Below the pieces are notes generated by a model. The model saw only the letters and a list, made by a program, of their open reading frames with translations. It ran no database searches and was not told the DNA's origin. A stretch of DNA of 38,125 bases from Candidatus Woesearchaeota archaeon (GTDB lineage: Archaea; Nanobdellota; Nanobdellia; Woesearchaeales; ARS49): the NCBI GenBank assembly GCA_016188265.1, contig JACPID010000005.1, positions 1 through 38,125 of the forward strand, in the 5' to 3' direction. Numbering within the stretch: the stretch's first letter is position 1; the number at the start of each line of letters is the position of its first letter. Positions 24,196 to 33,296 of this stretch are shown here, in pieces. The position numbers and the translations under genes were made by a program.

Positions 24196-24500
24196 TTTTT
24201 TTGGCCTGATAATCTCCAAGATGGAAGTTGAGGTGGTTGTTGTGCTTCACTTGCAGCTTGTGCTTGTTTTTTAACTTCTTCTTCCCATTCTACAGGTTGA
24301 GGCAATTCCCCTACTCTTCTGGGAGCTACACTGTATTTTGCTCCAGGCCCTTTGCCAACCCAGTAATCTGCATAAAGACTGCCTTTAGCATGCGACCCTG
24401 AAAGGCTTGCCTTTTGAAATAATAATAAAAGGCTAACAATTGATATTATTGCAACTATTCCTAACATAACATGTGCCATTGCTTGTTTATGATTGCTCAT
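24192..24500 (-). CDS. Small membrane protein of unknown function
   Basis: A 102-residue protein with an N-terminal basic/His segment, one transmembrane helix (about 11-28), a Gly/Ser-rich and Pro-rich tail ending PPQLPSWRLSGQKK. Shine-Dalgarno-like GGGGTG lies about seven bases before the ATG. It is followed by a coupled partner in a 4-base overlap, which suggests the two act together at the membrane. Confidence 0.6.
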   Translation of the reverse strand: MSNHKQAMAHVMLGIVAIISIVSLLLLFQKASLSGSHAKGSLYADYWVGKGPGAKYSVAPRRVGELPQPVEWEEEVKKQAQAASEAQQPPQLPSWRLSGQKK

Positions 24501-24572
24501 ATACTTACACCCCTTTTTATTATTATTTTATAATCAACAGGTATATAAATGTTTTTATAATCCTGTGTTAAC

Positions 24573-25778
24573 ATGGCAGTGATTAAATTTGAAACAATAA
24601 ATTTTCAAAAATGTGAAGAAAGTATTAAAGGAATTTTTTTAAAAACTCATGAATTCATTATTAAACACTCTGATCTTGAAAAAATTGGAAACTACATTGT
24701 TGAAAACAAAGATTTGTTATTTCCTGATAAAAAACAAGAATTTGTTGATCGCAAATTCTCACTTTTGCTTGAAGAAGCTTTTAAAAATTTAAAAAATAGA
24801 GTTACAAAAAAACCTGCTTTGTATGTTCATAGAAACAGTGGAATACCTCTTATTGGAAATATTGCTTTTGGCGTTCTTGATAGAGGCACAAATATTATTG
24901 AGATTAGGCCTATAAGTGGTTGTAATATTCGGTGTGTTTATTGTTCAGTAAGTGATGATGCTCGTGTTCGGGATGTTGTTGTAGAACGAGAGTATTTGGT
25001 TCAAGAATTTAAAAAGCTTGTAGAATTCAAAAAGACCAGCGCAATTGAAGCTCATATTGCAGCGCAAGGAGAACCTACACTATATGGTGAGCTTGTAAGC
25101 TTAATTCAGGATTTAAGTTGTATTTCTGAAGTTGGTACAATTTCCATTGACACAAATGGTACATTGCTTAATGAAATTTTTATTGATGAGCTTATTAGTG
25201 CTGGTTTGACTAGATTTAATTTTTCTTTAAATTCAATGGATGAAGAAACTGCAAAAAAGATTGCAAATGCAGGTTATAATCATAAACGTGTTTTAGGCAT
25301 GATCAAATATATTAGCACGCGAGCAGAATTAATAATAGCTCCAGTTTTGGTTCAAGGCTGGAATGATAAAGAAATGAGCAGTATTATTGAGTTTGCAAAA
25401 AGTTTGAAAAATGAAAAATTTACTCCAAAAATTTGTATTCAAAATTATTTGTATTATAAGTATGGTAGAAATCCTGCAAAACAATTGTCTTTTGAAGAGT
25501 TTTATAAAATGCTTGAAAATTTGGAAAAAAAACATTGTGTGAAATTAATTGTTAGCAAAGAAGATTTTAAAATCGAGAAATTACCTACTTTAGAAAAACC
25601 TTTTAAAAAAGGCCAAACAATTGAAGCTGAAATTGTAGGTGAAGGAAGATTGCCTAATGAAAAACTTGCAGTAGCTAAAGAAAGAGTTATTTCAGTTATT
25701 AGTTCTTTGCAAAGAAAAAAAACACATATTAGTATAACTCGTTCTAAACATAATATTTTTTATGGAGTAGCAAAATAA
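24573..25778 (+). CDS. Radical SAM protein with C-terminal TRAM domain
   Basis: A 401-residue iron-sulfur enzyme. The cluster motif CNIRCVYC holds C117, C121 and C124; the GEPT-type motif AAQGEPTLYGE follows. The C-terminal 55 residues (GQTIEAEIVGEGRLPNEKLA) form a TRAM RNA-binding domain. An archaeal radical SAM family with TRAM is likely (COG2100-like from memory), with RNA modification as the probable job. Substrate unknown. It starts 73 bases from the divergent membrane-protein gene. Confidence 0.85.
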   Translation: MAVIKFETINFQKCEESIKGIFLKTHEFIIKHSDLEKIGNYIVENKDLLFPDKKQEFVDRKFSLLLEEAFKNLKNRVTKKPALYVHRNSGIPLIGNIAFGVLDRGTNIIEIRPISGCNIRCVYCSVSDDARVRDVVVEREYLVQEFKKLVEFKKTSAIEAHIAAQGEPTLYGELVSLIQDLSCISEVGTISIDTNGTLLNEIFIDELISAGLTRFNFSLNSMDEETAKKIANAGYNHKRVLGMIKYISTRAELIIAPVLVQGWNDKEMSSIIEFAKSLKNEKFTPKICIQNYLYYKYGRNPAKQLSFEEFYKMLENLEKKHCVKLIVSKEDFKIEKLPTLEKPFKKGQTIEAEIVGEGRLPNEKLAVAKERVISVISSLQRKKTHISITRSKHNIFYGVAK

Positions 25779-25792
25779 AAAAAAAAATTAAT

Positions 25793-26470
25793 TTAAAGTC
25801 TTTGTCTTAAAGACTTTAATATACTTTTTGCTTCATCTTTAAGTGCTAGTCCAAAACCAATTCCCAAAGCAAGTGCCATTCCTAGCATAAGTCCTGCAAC
25901 AAGCAATAAAACTGTTTGCTGAGCAAGTGCGATTTGCACACCAATTTGGCTTAAAACAACTAGTACTGTAAAGACCCAAACAACTAGTTTTGATCCGCTT
26001 GCAATCCAGTCTGCATGTTTTGCTTTAGTTTCAAGAACTCTCATTGACAAATACTCTGCAGATAGTGCTCCGACTATTGCAATTAAAACTGCAAGAATTG
26101 CATTAGGAATCCATACTTGAGCTGCAAAAGATAAAAAATCAGCAAGTTTTGCCAGTTTATTAGAAATTAATTCTGCTGCTGGAATAAAAAACAGTACAAA
26201 AACATACCATTTAGCAAGTAAACCTAATAAATAACTTAATTTAAGGCTACCAACTAATTTTTTTAAATTAGTCTTTTGCACTGCATACTTATCAAGTTCT
26301 AATTTTTCAAGGCCTGAATTCACAAGCCAGCCAACCAGCACTGCAACTAAATATCCTAAGCTCAAAACTATTGCAGCGCCTACTAATCCTGGAATTGTTG
26401 ACACAACACCTGTTAATAGTTCTGTTAAAGAATTAATTAATGCATTCCATGTTTCTGCTAATATACTCAC
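25793..26470 (-). CDS. Mechanosensitive-channel-like membrane protein (conserved TM helix repeats)
   Basis: A 225-residue protein with about five transmembrane helices. The repeats of ~20 residues (VVSTIPGLVGAAIVLSLGYL and a second AQVWIPNAILAVLIAIVGAL) match the conserved TM-helix family near MscS-like channels. The C-terminus LALGIGFGLALKDEAKSIL resembles the pore-lining segment but no soluble beta-domain follows, so gating function is unproven. GTG 26470 is preferred, with GGGGTGG six bases upstream. It lies downstream of the S-layer gene on the same strand. Confidence 0.75.
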   Translation of the reverse strand: MSILAETWNALINSLTELLTGVVSTIPGLVGAAIVLSLGYLVAVLVGWLVNSGLEKLELDKYAVQKTNLKKLVGSLKLSYLLGLLAKWYVFVLFFIPAAELISNKLAKLADFLSFAAQVWIPNAILAVLIAIVGALSAEYLSMRVLETKAKHADWIASGSKLVVWVFTVLVVLSQIGVQIALAQQTVLLLVAGLMLGMALALGIGFGLALKDEAKSILKSLRQRL

Positions 26471-26520
26471 TGCTGACCACCCCTTTTTTTTTGTTTTTTT
26501 GTATTAAAGATGAATATAAA

Positions 26521-26558
26521 AGAGAAAAAAAAATTTAAAGAAGAGAAATGCTCTTCTT
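26521..26558 (-). terminator. Hairpin plus T-tract terminator of the S-layer gene
   Basis: Read on the minus strand, AAGAAGAG and CTCTTCTT (26551-26558 and 26538-26545) form an 8-bp stem around a 5-base loop, then a T-run (TTTTTTTTTCTCTTTT). The stem overlaps the stop codon. Hairpin-plus-T terminators are unusual but effective in archaea. Confidence 0.65.
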
Positions 26559-29169
26559 ATACTGCTCTAACTCTTACATCACTCAAGCTTGTGACTATAA
26601 GTTCAGCTTCTGCACCATCAACATTTGCTACTTGCCCTGTTAATAATGCTCTTGAGGCTGCTCTTGTGTCTTGACCTGAGTATCCTGCAACTAAGAGTGC
26701 AACGTTGCCATTTGGATGCTCAAGAAGTTTGAGCTTTGCTTTTCCAGGTGCAAATCCTTCAGTACAGTCTTCTGGATTGCCTAATAAAGCTGCTGCTGCG
26801 CTGTTTGCACATGGTCCTCCTACAACAACTGCATTCCAGTCTTGGACATTTTTAACTTCACTGTCAAGTTTTGCTACACCAACACCAAGTTCTTGGACTC
26901 TTTGTGATGTTTGTCCGCCAACTGTTGTTCTCTGTGTTGTTCCTCCTGTGAGGAATACTTGAGCTCCTCTTTGTGAGAGTGGGTGTACAACAGTAAGTTC
27001 TTCTGGTACGTCGCTTGTTGCTGGATCAAAGAGTTCTACTAATTGTCCGTATTTTGTCAATGCTTGGAAGATTTCTGGTTCATTTCTCAAGTTTTTAAGA
27101 GAAACGTTCAAGACGTCTCCTCTAGCAAGTCCTATAATATTATTTGCTGCGCTTGCTTCTCTGACAGACAATAGTATTGTTGTGTTTGCACTTCCAGGAG
27201 CAGTGTCGAAATTGTCATTACATACTTGTAATGTCATGTTTAATGCATTATTAGTTAATGCATTTGCTGTTCCTGTAATACCATTACTTGTTGTGTTACT
27301 ACAGAAGTTGACAATTAATCCACCTTCACATAAAAGTGGAACACTATTACTGTCACATAATGTTCCGTCGCCGTCCATGTCAATGCTTATGTTTGTGTCT
27401 AGAGTGGCTTCATCACCATTTACCTGGAAGGTTGTTCCATGACTAACTGCTCTTCCAACGTTTGTTGCTGTGCTTCCTAATACAAACTGGAGTGTTCCAG
27501 CTGCTAGATCTTGCCATTTCATAACTTTATTTGTTGCGTCATATGAAACATACTCGTAGACTGCGCTAAATGCTGAGTCGTCATTACAAGTGCTTCTGAA
27601 ACAATGTTGATCTACTGGTCCAGATCTTACCAGTTCACTTCCATCTAAGTTTGTTAAGATAAAGAAGTCTCTTACTGCTACATTTCTATTAGCAACAGAA
27701 TGTGAACATTCTTGCCAGACAAGTTCTCTGTTTTCATTTGAAACAAAGTCTCCTGCAAATAATCCAGTAGTTGGTGGATCTACAGTTGCTAATGGGAATG
27801 TGTATTCAAGACCTTCTTGGTTTACACAACGCATGTTGTATTCGCCACGACCACTTGATTGAACTTTTAAGGTTGTAGTTCCAGTGTCGCCAAGTCCTTC
27901 ATATCTTAAATCCCAGCTGTTAACTACTAATGCTTCAGGTTCATCCAAGTACTCACTTAGTGAGTGGCCTGCTGGTACATAAACATCACCAACTAAACCA
28001 TCTGCGCTAATATTAACAGCTACTCTTTCAATTTTAGCTCTTGTTAATAAGTTTCTTTGGCTTTGAACAACATCTTGAGCTCCATCTGCTGCAAGTGAAA
28101 TTAATACATCATCGCTTTCTACAACTTCATTGTTAACTTCTAAACCAGCTACGGTAAATGAACTATCGTTCCATTGGTTGTCTAAGAGCCTCATTTTTTT
28201 AGCTCCTAAATAAACACCAACTAAGGAACTTTGCGTGTCTTTTCCTGTTGGAACAATATCTTCTACACCAACTAATGTTCCATCAGATGATGGTTCTAGT
28301 TCACCTACTTTCATCCTTGGAAGTGTTTGTCCATCTACTTTTAATATTACTTCATTGTTTGTTTCTGAGATAACAACTACTTCTACAGTATGTTCTTTTC
28401 CATCAAGCGAAACAGTTTGTTTATCTCCTTCACCTAATGTCAAATATGCTGGTCCTCCTAATAATAATAGTTCAGCTCTTCCAGGATTTGTTGAGTTTCC
28501 TTTTACTAATGTTCCTACAACAGTAAAGTCTGTTCCTAAAACATTTAAGTGCCTGTCATCTAAATCAGTTAATTGTCCATTGGTATCTAAATCTGATGTT
28601 AGTCCTTCTTCAAATTGTAATACCCAAGTTACAACTTCATTGTTATCCCTGAAGAATAAAAAGTCTCCTACATTTTGGTTTTGATCTTCTGAGAAAACAA
28701 CTCTGTTAGAAGAGTATGTAGATAGTTTTGGGAATTGCAAGTATTGATTGTATTTAGTTACTCCTCTTTGTGTTGAAAGTGAGCCACCTTTTAATACATC
28801 TAAGTCAAACTCGCTAAATGTGTCTCTGACTGCTCCAAGAGTCTCGTCAATTTCTAAGAGATCTGTTGGTGTGCCAAATTCAACTGCAGCTCCAGTTAGT
28901 CTTACTTTTGCTTGACCGCCTGGAACAGGTGTTTCAACAACAGCTGCTTGCTGAAGTCCTTGGATTATATCCATAGCTCCTGCTGTGTCTGTACCTTTTG
29001 CATCAGCACCCACTACTACTGCCAGATTAGCTGCTGGAACTCCGCCAACAACAAATGGTTCTGGATAGCTTGAAAGTTTTGCTGCAGAAGCACCAAATAG
29101 TGTTGCTCCAACCATTGAGAGCCCCATTCCTAATGCTACTGCTTTCTTAAGTTTGCTCATTGTTTCCAT
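26557..29169 (-). CDS. S-layer protein
   Basis: Main cell-surface lattice protein, 870 residues, secreted. Signal peptide KKAVALGMGLSMVGATLFG with AASA-type end near residue 30, followed by the archaeal S-layer N-terminal domain SSYPEPFVVGGVPAANLAVV (about 33-52) and a C-terminal S-layer domain (VKNVQDWNAVVVGGPCANSA near 780). The family is found in methanogens and DPANN archaea. Strong GGAGGTG is 8 bases before the ATG. The upstream leader is about 90 bases with a TATA-like TTTAAATAC near 29284. Internal Cys-containing segments could form disulfides. The surface role of neighbouring GT-C and glycosyltransferase genes fits. Confidence 0.92.
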   Translation of the reverse strand: METMSKLKKAVALGMGLSMVGATLFGASAAKLSSYPEPFVVGGVPAANLAVVVGADAKGTDTAGAMDIIQGLQQAAVVETPVPGGQAKVRLTGAAVEFGTPTDLLEIDETLGAVRDTFSEFDLDVLKGGSLSTQRGVTKYNQYLQFPKLSTYSSNRVVFSEDQNQNVGDFLFFRDNNEVVTWVLQFEEGLTSDLDTNGQLTDLDDRHLNVLGTDFTVVGTLVKGNSTNPGRAELLLLGGPAYLTLGEGDKQTVSLDGKEHTVEVVVISETNNEVILKVDGQTLPRMKVGELEPSSDGTLVGVEDIVPTGKDTQSSLVGVYLGAKKMRLLDNQWNDSSFTVAGLEVNNEVVESDDVLISLAADGAQDVVQSQRNLLTRAKIERVAVNISADGLVGDVYVPAGHSLSEYLDEPEALVVNSWDLRYEGLGDTGTTTLKVQSSGRGEYNMRCVNQEGLEYTFPLATVDPPTTGLFAGDFVSNENRELVWQECSHSVANRNVAVRDFFILTNLDGSELVRSGPVDQHCFRSTCNDDSAFSAVYEYVSYDATNKVMKWQDLAAGTLQFVLGSTATNVGRAVSHGTTFQVNGDEATLDTNISIDMDGDGTLCDSNSVPLLCEGGLIVNFCSNTTSNGITGTANALTNNALNMTLQVCNDNFDTAPGSANTTILLSVREASAANNIIGLARGDVLNVSLKNLRNEPEIFQALTKYGQLVELFDPATSDVPEELTVVHPLSQRGAQVFLTGGTTQRTTVGGQTSQRVQELGVGVAKLDSEVKNVQDWNAVVVGGPCANSAAAALLGNPEDCTEGFAPGKAKLKLLEHPNGNVALLVAGYSGQDTRAASRALLTGQVANVDGAEAELIVTSLSDVRVRAV

Positions 29170-29637
29170 TATAGAAACACCTCCGTGTTTTTTTGGCTAC
29201 CTTGATTTTTTTTTATTTGACTATTTTTTTTTGGGCTATTGAACTTTATTGAGTAATGAGAATTCACAAAAAATTGAGTTGTATTTAAACGTTTATTTGT
29301 AGAAAAATATATTTTGCTAAAGTTATTTTTCACTTTTGTTTTCACGTGAGCATCACCGGTTTTTTGTACTAATAACATAGATGTGTGTTTCATGTACATC
29401 ATAATAAGTATGATTAATCATTTATAAACTTTTCCATTCAGAGTCTACACAATTCCACACCAATGTGTTTCACAACCTTCAAATTAAAAATTTTAATATT
29501 TCAACAAGAGACCACTGCAAAATGATAACAATATATTCTTGATTTCTAGTATGGATCTATAATCTATGAAAATTATCCTTCTCTCTGCAAGTAAATTTAT
29601 ATTTACTTTTCACGTGGCAAAATTAAGTATTAAGAAA
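29170..29637. other. Upstream region of the S-layer gene and spacer before tRNA-Leu
   Basis: 29170-29300 holds the S-layer leader and promoter. CACGTG occurs at 29343-29348 and 29611-29616. GTAAAT/ATTTAC (29591-29596/29601-29606) is a short inverted repeat. A 77-codon minus-strand frame at 29169-29402 was rejected. I see no gene in 29403-29637. Confidence 0.5.
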
Positions 29638-29721
29638 TGCGGCTGGCAGGATTCGAACCTGCGTAGGCACTAAGCCAACAGGGCCTAAACCTGTTCCGTT
29701 TGGCCACTCCGGCACAGCCGC
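29638..29721 (-). tRNA. tRNA-Leu, anticodon TAG
   Basis: An 84-base tRNA with a long variable arm. Acceptor GCGGCTG pairs CAGCCGC, followed by discriminator A. The anticodon stem ACAGG/CCTGT encloses TTTAGGC, so anticodon TAG reads CUA/CUN. T-arm GCAGG-TTCGAAT-CCTGC. The variable arm has GGC/GCC. CCA is not encoded. The A/T-rich box at 29744-29755 lies 23-34 bases upstream. Confidence 0.97.
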
Positions 29722-29743
29722 GTTTTTTTTTAGGAATTAATTA

Positions 29744-29755
29744 AAAATATATATT
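29744..29755. promoter_or_regulatory. Bidirectional TATA box for tRNA-Leu and the GT-C gene
   Basis: AAATATATATTA is symmetrical and sits 23 bases from the tRNA 5' end on one side and 18-29 bases from the ATG of the GT-C gene on the other. It could serve both directions. Confidence 0.45.
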
Positions 29756-29772
29756 ACTTTCTTATTTTATAC

Positions 29773-31263
29773 ATGATGCAATTACAATATTATATAGTTA
29801 TTTTTTTACTTGCCATTTTTTCAGTCCAGTCATTAACTGCTATAAATACTTGGTCCATGACTTATGATGAACCAACATTTCTTCCTGAAGGGCTTGCAAT
29901 TTGGAATACTGGAGAGCATCGCCTTGTAGTTGATCATCCTCCTTTTATAAAACTCTGGTCGTCACTGCCAGTATTGTTTACTAATTATAGCCTGCCTCTT
30001 GGCCACAAAAGTTGGGTTAATGCAGAGAGGTGGGAGTTTGGAAGGGCTTTTTTATTTTCTAATAATGCGGATTTTATTATTAAAGCTGGCAGGCTAACTA
30101 TATTATTATTAGGAATGCTTTTAGGAATTATTGTTTTTTTATTTTCAAAAAATTTATTTGGAAAAAAAGCAGGGTTGTTTGCTCTTTTTATTTATTCTTT
30201 TAGCCCAAATATTATTGCACATAGTTCTTTGATTACAAATGATCTTGCATCGACTTTTTTTATTGTGCTAAGTTTGTTTTTGTTTTTGAAAGAAAGGGAA
30301 AAAATTTTTCCTTGGAAAACTGCAATAAGCACTGGTTTAGCAATAAGTTCTAAATTTACAGGCTTGTATCTTTTGCCATTTTATTTTCTTATTTATGCTG
30401 CAGATTATTTTAGAAAGCAAAAATCAATAGCAAAAATAATAAAAGCATTGATAACAATTTTTGTTTTTTCTTTTATAACTTTAATTATTATTTATGGATT
30501 TAACTTGTTTGCATTATATGACGGTATTAATAATGTAGTTTTTCATTCAAAACAAGGGCACTTTAATTTTTTAGCAGGTGAACATTCAACTAAAGGCTGG
30601 TGGTATTATTTTCCTTTTGCATTCTTAGTAAAAACTCCGTTGCCTACTATTATTCTTTTTGTAGTATCAATTTTTTTTTGGTTTAACAATAAAAATAAAG
30701 ATTGGAAAACAGCTTATCTTCTAATTTTTGTAGTGTACTATTTTTTCATGTTTTCATTTAACAATATTAACATTGGAGTAAGGCATGTTCTTCCTGTATT
30801 TCCAATAGTGTTTATTATTTTAAGCCAATTGATTAATAATAAAAATTTAGCTTTGAAATTATTCATAATCATTCTTTTAATATGGTATGTGTATGGAACA
30901 ATTTCAATTTCCCCGCATTATTTGTCTTTTTTTAATGAAATCCTAGGAGGGCCTTCTCAAGGTTATAATTATTTAATTGATTCAAACATAGATTGGGGTC
31001 AAGACTTAAAAATTTTAAAACAGTGGCAGGTAAATAATAACAATAAAGAAATTTTTTTAGCATATTTTGGAATGGATAGCCCGATCTACAGAAATGTTTC
31101 TTTTAATCTATTGCCTTGCAATAAATATGTTAATGGAACAATTGTAGTTAGTGTTACGCATTATCAAGGATTAAGTAAAGAGCTTGCACAATGTACTGCT
31201 TGGTTGAAAAATAAAGAAATTAAAGAAAGAATCGGATATTCTTTATTAGTCATCACTACTTAA
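29773..31263 (+). CDS. GT-C family membrane glycosyltransferase (PMT/GT39-like)
   Basis: A 496-residue polytopic protein with about 10-12 transmembrane helices. The first outer loop has the GT-C catalytic signature MTYDEPTFL (residues about 29-37), with a second acidic-His segment DHPPFIK, as in lipid-phosphate-dependent mannosyl- and aminoarabinose transferases. It likely moves sugars from a polyprenol phosphate to envelope targets, fitting an S-layer organism. The 3' end overlaps the convergent eL37 gene by 8 bases. Leaderless start. Confidence 0.8.
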   Translation: MMQLQYYIVIFLLAIFSVQSLTAINTWSMTYDEPTFLPEGLAIWNTGEHRLVVDHPPFIKLWSSLPVLFTNYSLPLGHKSWVNAERWEFGRAFLFSNNADFIIKAGRLTILLLGMLLGIIVFLFSKNLFGKKAGLFALFIYSFSPNIIAHSSLITNDLASTFFIVLSLFLFLKEREKIFPWKTAISTGLAISSKFTGLYLLPFYFLIYAADYFRKQKSIAKIIKALITIFVFSFITLIIIYGFNLFALYDGINNVVFHSKQGHFNFLAGEHSTKGWWYYFPFAFLVKTPLPTIILFVVSIFFWFNNKNKDWKTAYLLIFVVYYFFMFSFNNINIGVRHVLPVFPIVFIILSQLINNKNLALKLFIIILLIWYVYGTISISPHYLSFFNEILGGPSQGYNYLIDSNIDWGQDLKILKQWQVNNNNKEIFLAYFGMDSPIYRNVSFNLLPCNKYVNGTIVVSVTHYQGLSKELAQCTAWLKNKEIKERIGYSLLVITT

Positions 31264-31420
31264 CTTGCCAAGAATATTTTCTTAATTTTGCACTTTTTCC
31301 ATAATTGCAAGAACTGCAGATTTTATCGCTTACATGATAACTGTGTTTTCCGCATCTTCTGCAATAAATATGAGCTTTTCCGCGTGAGCGTTTTCCTTTA
31401 GAAGGTGTTCCTTTTGTCAT
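31256..31420 (-). CDS. rpl37e: 50S ribosomal protein eL37 (L37e)
   Basis: A 54-residue protein beginning [12 protein letters not shown] with the eL37 pattern and a C2C2 zinc finger: C20-C23 (CRRC) and C35-C38 (CSSC), then KLRKYSW at the end. Unmistakable despite its size, and a hallmark of archaeal/eukaryotic ribosomes. AGGTGA lies three bases before ATG. It follows the LSm gene by 9 bases; LSm-eL37 is a classical archaeal operon. Its stop end overlaps the convergent glycosyltransferase. Confidence 0.95.
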   Translation of the reverse strand: MTKGTPSKGKRSRGKAHIYCRRCGKHSYHVSDKICSSCNYGKSAKLRKYSWQVK

Positions 31421-31429
31421 GATTCACCT

Positions 31430-31654
31430 TTAAGCAAGTGATATAAGGATTATTGTGTCTCCGCGAATAAAAGATGTTCCTAATTTTCTAGTCATTTCAC
31501 CTTTCTCTCTTTCTTCTGCATCATCTAGAACTAGGTTTATATGAATATCAAATGATTTTAAGAGCCCAATATATTGTTTTCCATTTTTTAATTCAACAAT
31601 TACTTTTTTATCTCTTGCTTTATTTAATGCATCTAGTGGTCTTGATTCAGTCAT
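31430..31654 (-). CDS. Sm-like (LSm/SmAP) RNA-binding protein
   Basis: A 74-residue LSm protein; Sm1 motif (VIVELKNGKQYIGLLKSFDIHINLVL) and Sm2 motif (IRGDTIILIS) are visible. These form ring hexa- or heptamers that bind U-rich RNA. ATG 31654 is preferred, with GGAGGT seven bases upstream, over an in-frame upstream codon. Upstream of eL37 in a two-gene operon and divergent from the next gene. Confidence 0.95.
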   Translation of the reverse strand: MTESRPLDALNKARDKKVIVELKNGKQYIGLLKSFDIHINLVLDDAEEREKGEMTRKLGTSFIRGDTIILISLA

Positions 31655-31718
31655 AATATACCTCCAAAACACAAAAATAGTCGAAGAGTATTTAAAGATT
31701 TTTATTTATTTGGCAAAT

Positions 31719-32426
31719 ATGGTAAAAATTCTTTTAGGATGCGTAACATACGATGGGCATAATTATTGTTTAAGTGAGTTTTTACAGCATCTTCAAAATA
31801 TTAAAATCATTCATGATGTTTTGTTTGTAGATACTTCAAAAACAGTAGATTATGCTAATTTTTTGAGAGAAAAAGGATATTCAGTTACTCACTTAGATCA
31901 AAAAAAAGATTCTTATGAAAATATTGTCGAAGGAATGAATGCTTTGAGAAAAGAATGCTTAGTTAAAAATTATGATTATTTATTTTCTGTTGAATCAGAT
32001 GTTTTAATTCAGCCAAACTCGCTTGCATTATTATTATCTCGAAATCTTCGATTAGTTGGCGGGGTTTACTTAACAAAATACTTGTGCCATTACCCAACAC
32101 CAAAAGGAATTATTAAAAAATGGGAGGTAAGGCCAGTTGCAGATAAGTACATCAAAGTAGGAGAACAGCTTACAACACAGCCTTTGCAATTAAAAGAAGT
32201 TCTTCCAGATCAGTTATTAAAAGTTGCATCAATTGGCATGGGTTGCACGCTCATTCACTCAAGTGTTCTTAAGCATATTGCATTTCGTTTTGCTCCTGAA
32301 GAAGGAACTCATGATTCATTATTTTGTTTGGAAGCATCAAAAAAAAACATTCCTGCTATTCTAGATACTTCTGTTAAGTGCACGCATGTTAAGCCTGATA
32401 AAACATTTAAGTTCAGTGGAGTATAA
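31719..32426 (+). CDS. Glycosyltransferase-like protein (GT-A fold)
   Basis: A 235-residue cytosolic protein that starts KILLGCVTYDGHNYC with GT2-like pattern LLGCVTYD, and contains VESDVLIQP (acidic metal-binding motif similar to DxD) near residue 95. It resembles small GT-A glycosyltransferases or sugar-related enzymes. ATG 31719 has ATTTAAAG (31688-31697) 22-31 bases upstream. No signal or membrane segment. It may act with the GT-C gene in surface glycan synthesis (inference). Confidence 0.6.
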   Translation: MVKILLGCVTYDGHNYCLSEFLQHLQNIKIIHDVLFVDTSKTVDYANFLREKGYSVTHLDQKKDSYENIVEGMNALRKECLVKNYDYLFSVESDVLIQPNSLALLLSRNLRLVGGVYLTKYLCHYPTPKGIIKKWEVRPVADKYIKVGEQLTTQPLQLKEVLPDQLLKVASIGMGCTLIHSSVLKHIAFRFAPEEGTHDSLFCLEASKKNIPAILDTSVKCTHVKPDKTFKFSGV

Positions 32427-32431
32427 CTTTG

Positions 32432-33220
32432 TTAAAATACTTTGTCAATAATTTCTTTTTTCCAACCGCGTGCATATAATGCTGCTTTTATTTGAGCATC
32501 ACTGAAACCTTTTTCACGCATTTCTTTAATATAATCTCTTAGTTTATCTTCTTGAGTTACAAGTGGTTCTTTTGGAAGTGCAGGTTTTTCTGGTCGAACA
32601 GCAAAAGGGGGTTTCCCTAATTGAATTTCAGGTGGGAGTTCTACTGAAATTTTTTCAGAAATAATTTTTTCTTTTTTAGGCAGAGGTTTTAAAGGTATTT
32701 TTGGAATAATTATTTCTTCCATTTTAACTTGATGTTTTTTTAAAAACAAGAAAACACCTGCTGCAAGTGCAAGAATAAAAAACATGATCAAAATATAAGG
32801 CCATATTTCTGGTTTTTTTTCCTGCACTAATTTTTTTGGAAGTTCACGTTTAGGTGGCAAGGGTATTTGTTCTGGTTTTTCTTCAACAATTATTTTTTTT
32901 TCAATAACAACTTCTTTAGGAGGCAATGAAATGCTTGCATCTAATTGTATTGTTTGAACTCCTTCTGAAATTAGCGCTCTTTTGACAATTTTATTTTTAA
33001 GATAAAACTCAACTTCACTGCCAGAACTGCCTTCAACAATTAAATTAGAAAAAGCGCTGTTTTTTATTTCAGCCATAAAATTATTGCCATCAGCTCTTGC
33101 AACAACAATATCTTCACCAAAAACACCAGTTACTGTTCCTGAATAAATAGCTTGTATTGCGTAAACTGCATTTAAGACAAGAACAAATATTATTAATAAT
33201 AAAAGCATCCTCTTTTGCAT
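32432..33220 (-). CDS. Single-pass membrane protein with C-terminal GFS-QI-L-GW helical motif
   Basis: A 262-residue protein: signal peptide (1-21), short outside domain with GTVTGVFGED, a Pro/Lys-rich stretch, a transmembrane helix (about 143-159), then a Pro-rich cytosolic linker and a C-terminal pair of helices LRDYIKEMREKGFSDAQIKA with LYARGWKKEII. As I recall, this last motif recurs at the ends of many DPANN membrane proteins. Function unknown. TATA-like TTTATAAAA near 33240 precedes it. Confidence 0.6.
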   Translation of the reverse strand: MQKRMLLLLIIFVLVLNAVYAIQAIYSGTVTGVFGEDIVVARADGNNFMAEIKNSAFSNLIVEGSSGSEVEFYLKNKIVKRALISEGVQTIQLDASISLPPKEVVIEKKIIVEEKPEQIPLPPKRELPKKLVQEKKPEIWPYILIMFFILALAAGVFLFLKKHQVKMEEIIIPKIPLKPLPKKEKIISEKISVELPPEIQLGKPPFAVRPEKPALPKEPLVTQEDKLRDYIKEMREKGFSDAQIKAALYARGWKKEIIDKVF

Positions 33221-33296
33221 ACAATTATTAAGATGATGGTTTTTATAAATGTTTCTGGCAGATAAATATATAAATCACTAAAAATGTCAAGTCATC

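Noticed and set aside
28235-28684. 149-codon plus-strand frame inside the S-layer gene
   Set aside because: Antisense to a well-supported gene; Ser/Pro/Thr-rich low-complexity product, no Shine-Dalgarno site or promoter.
29169-29402. 77-codon frame upstream of the S-layer ATG
   Set aside because: Lys/Asn-rich product of AT-rich leader DNA; overlaps the S-layer promoter and ribosome site; no family resemblance.
29343-29616. Paired CACGTG words as an operator
   Set aside because: Only two 6-base words 268 bases apart, with no nearby regulator; chance is likely.
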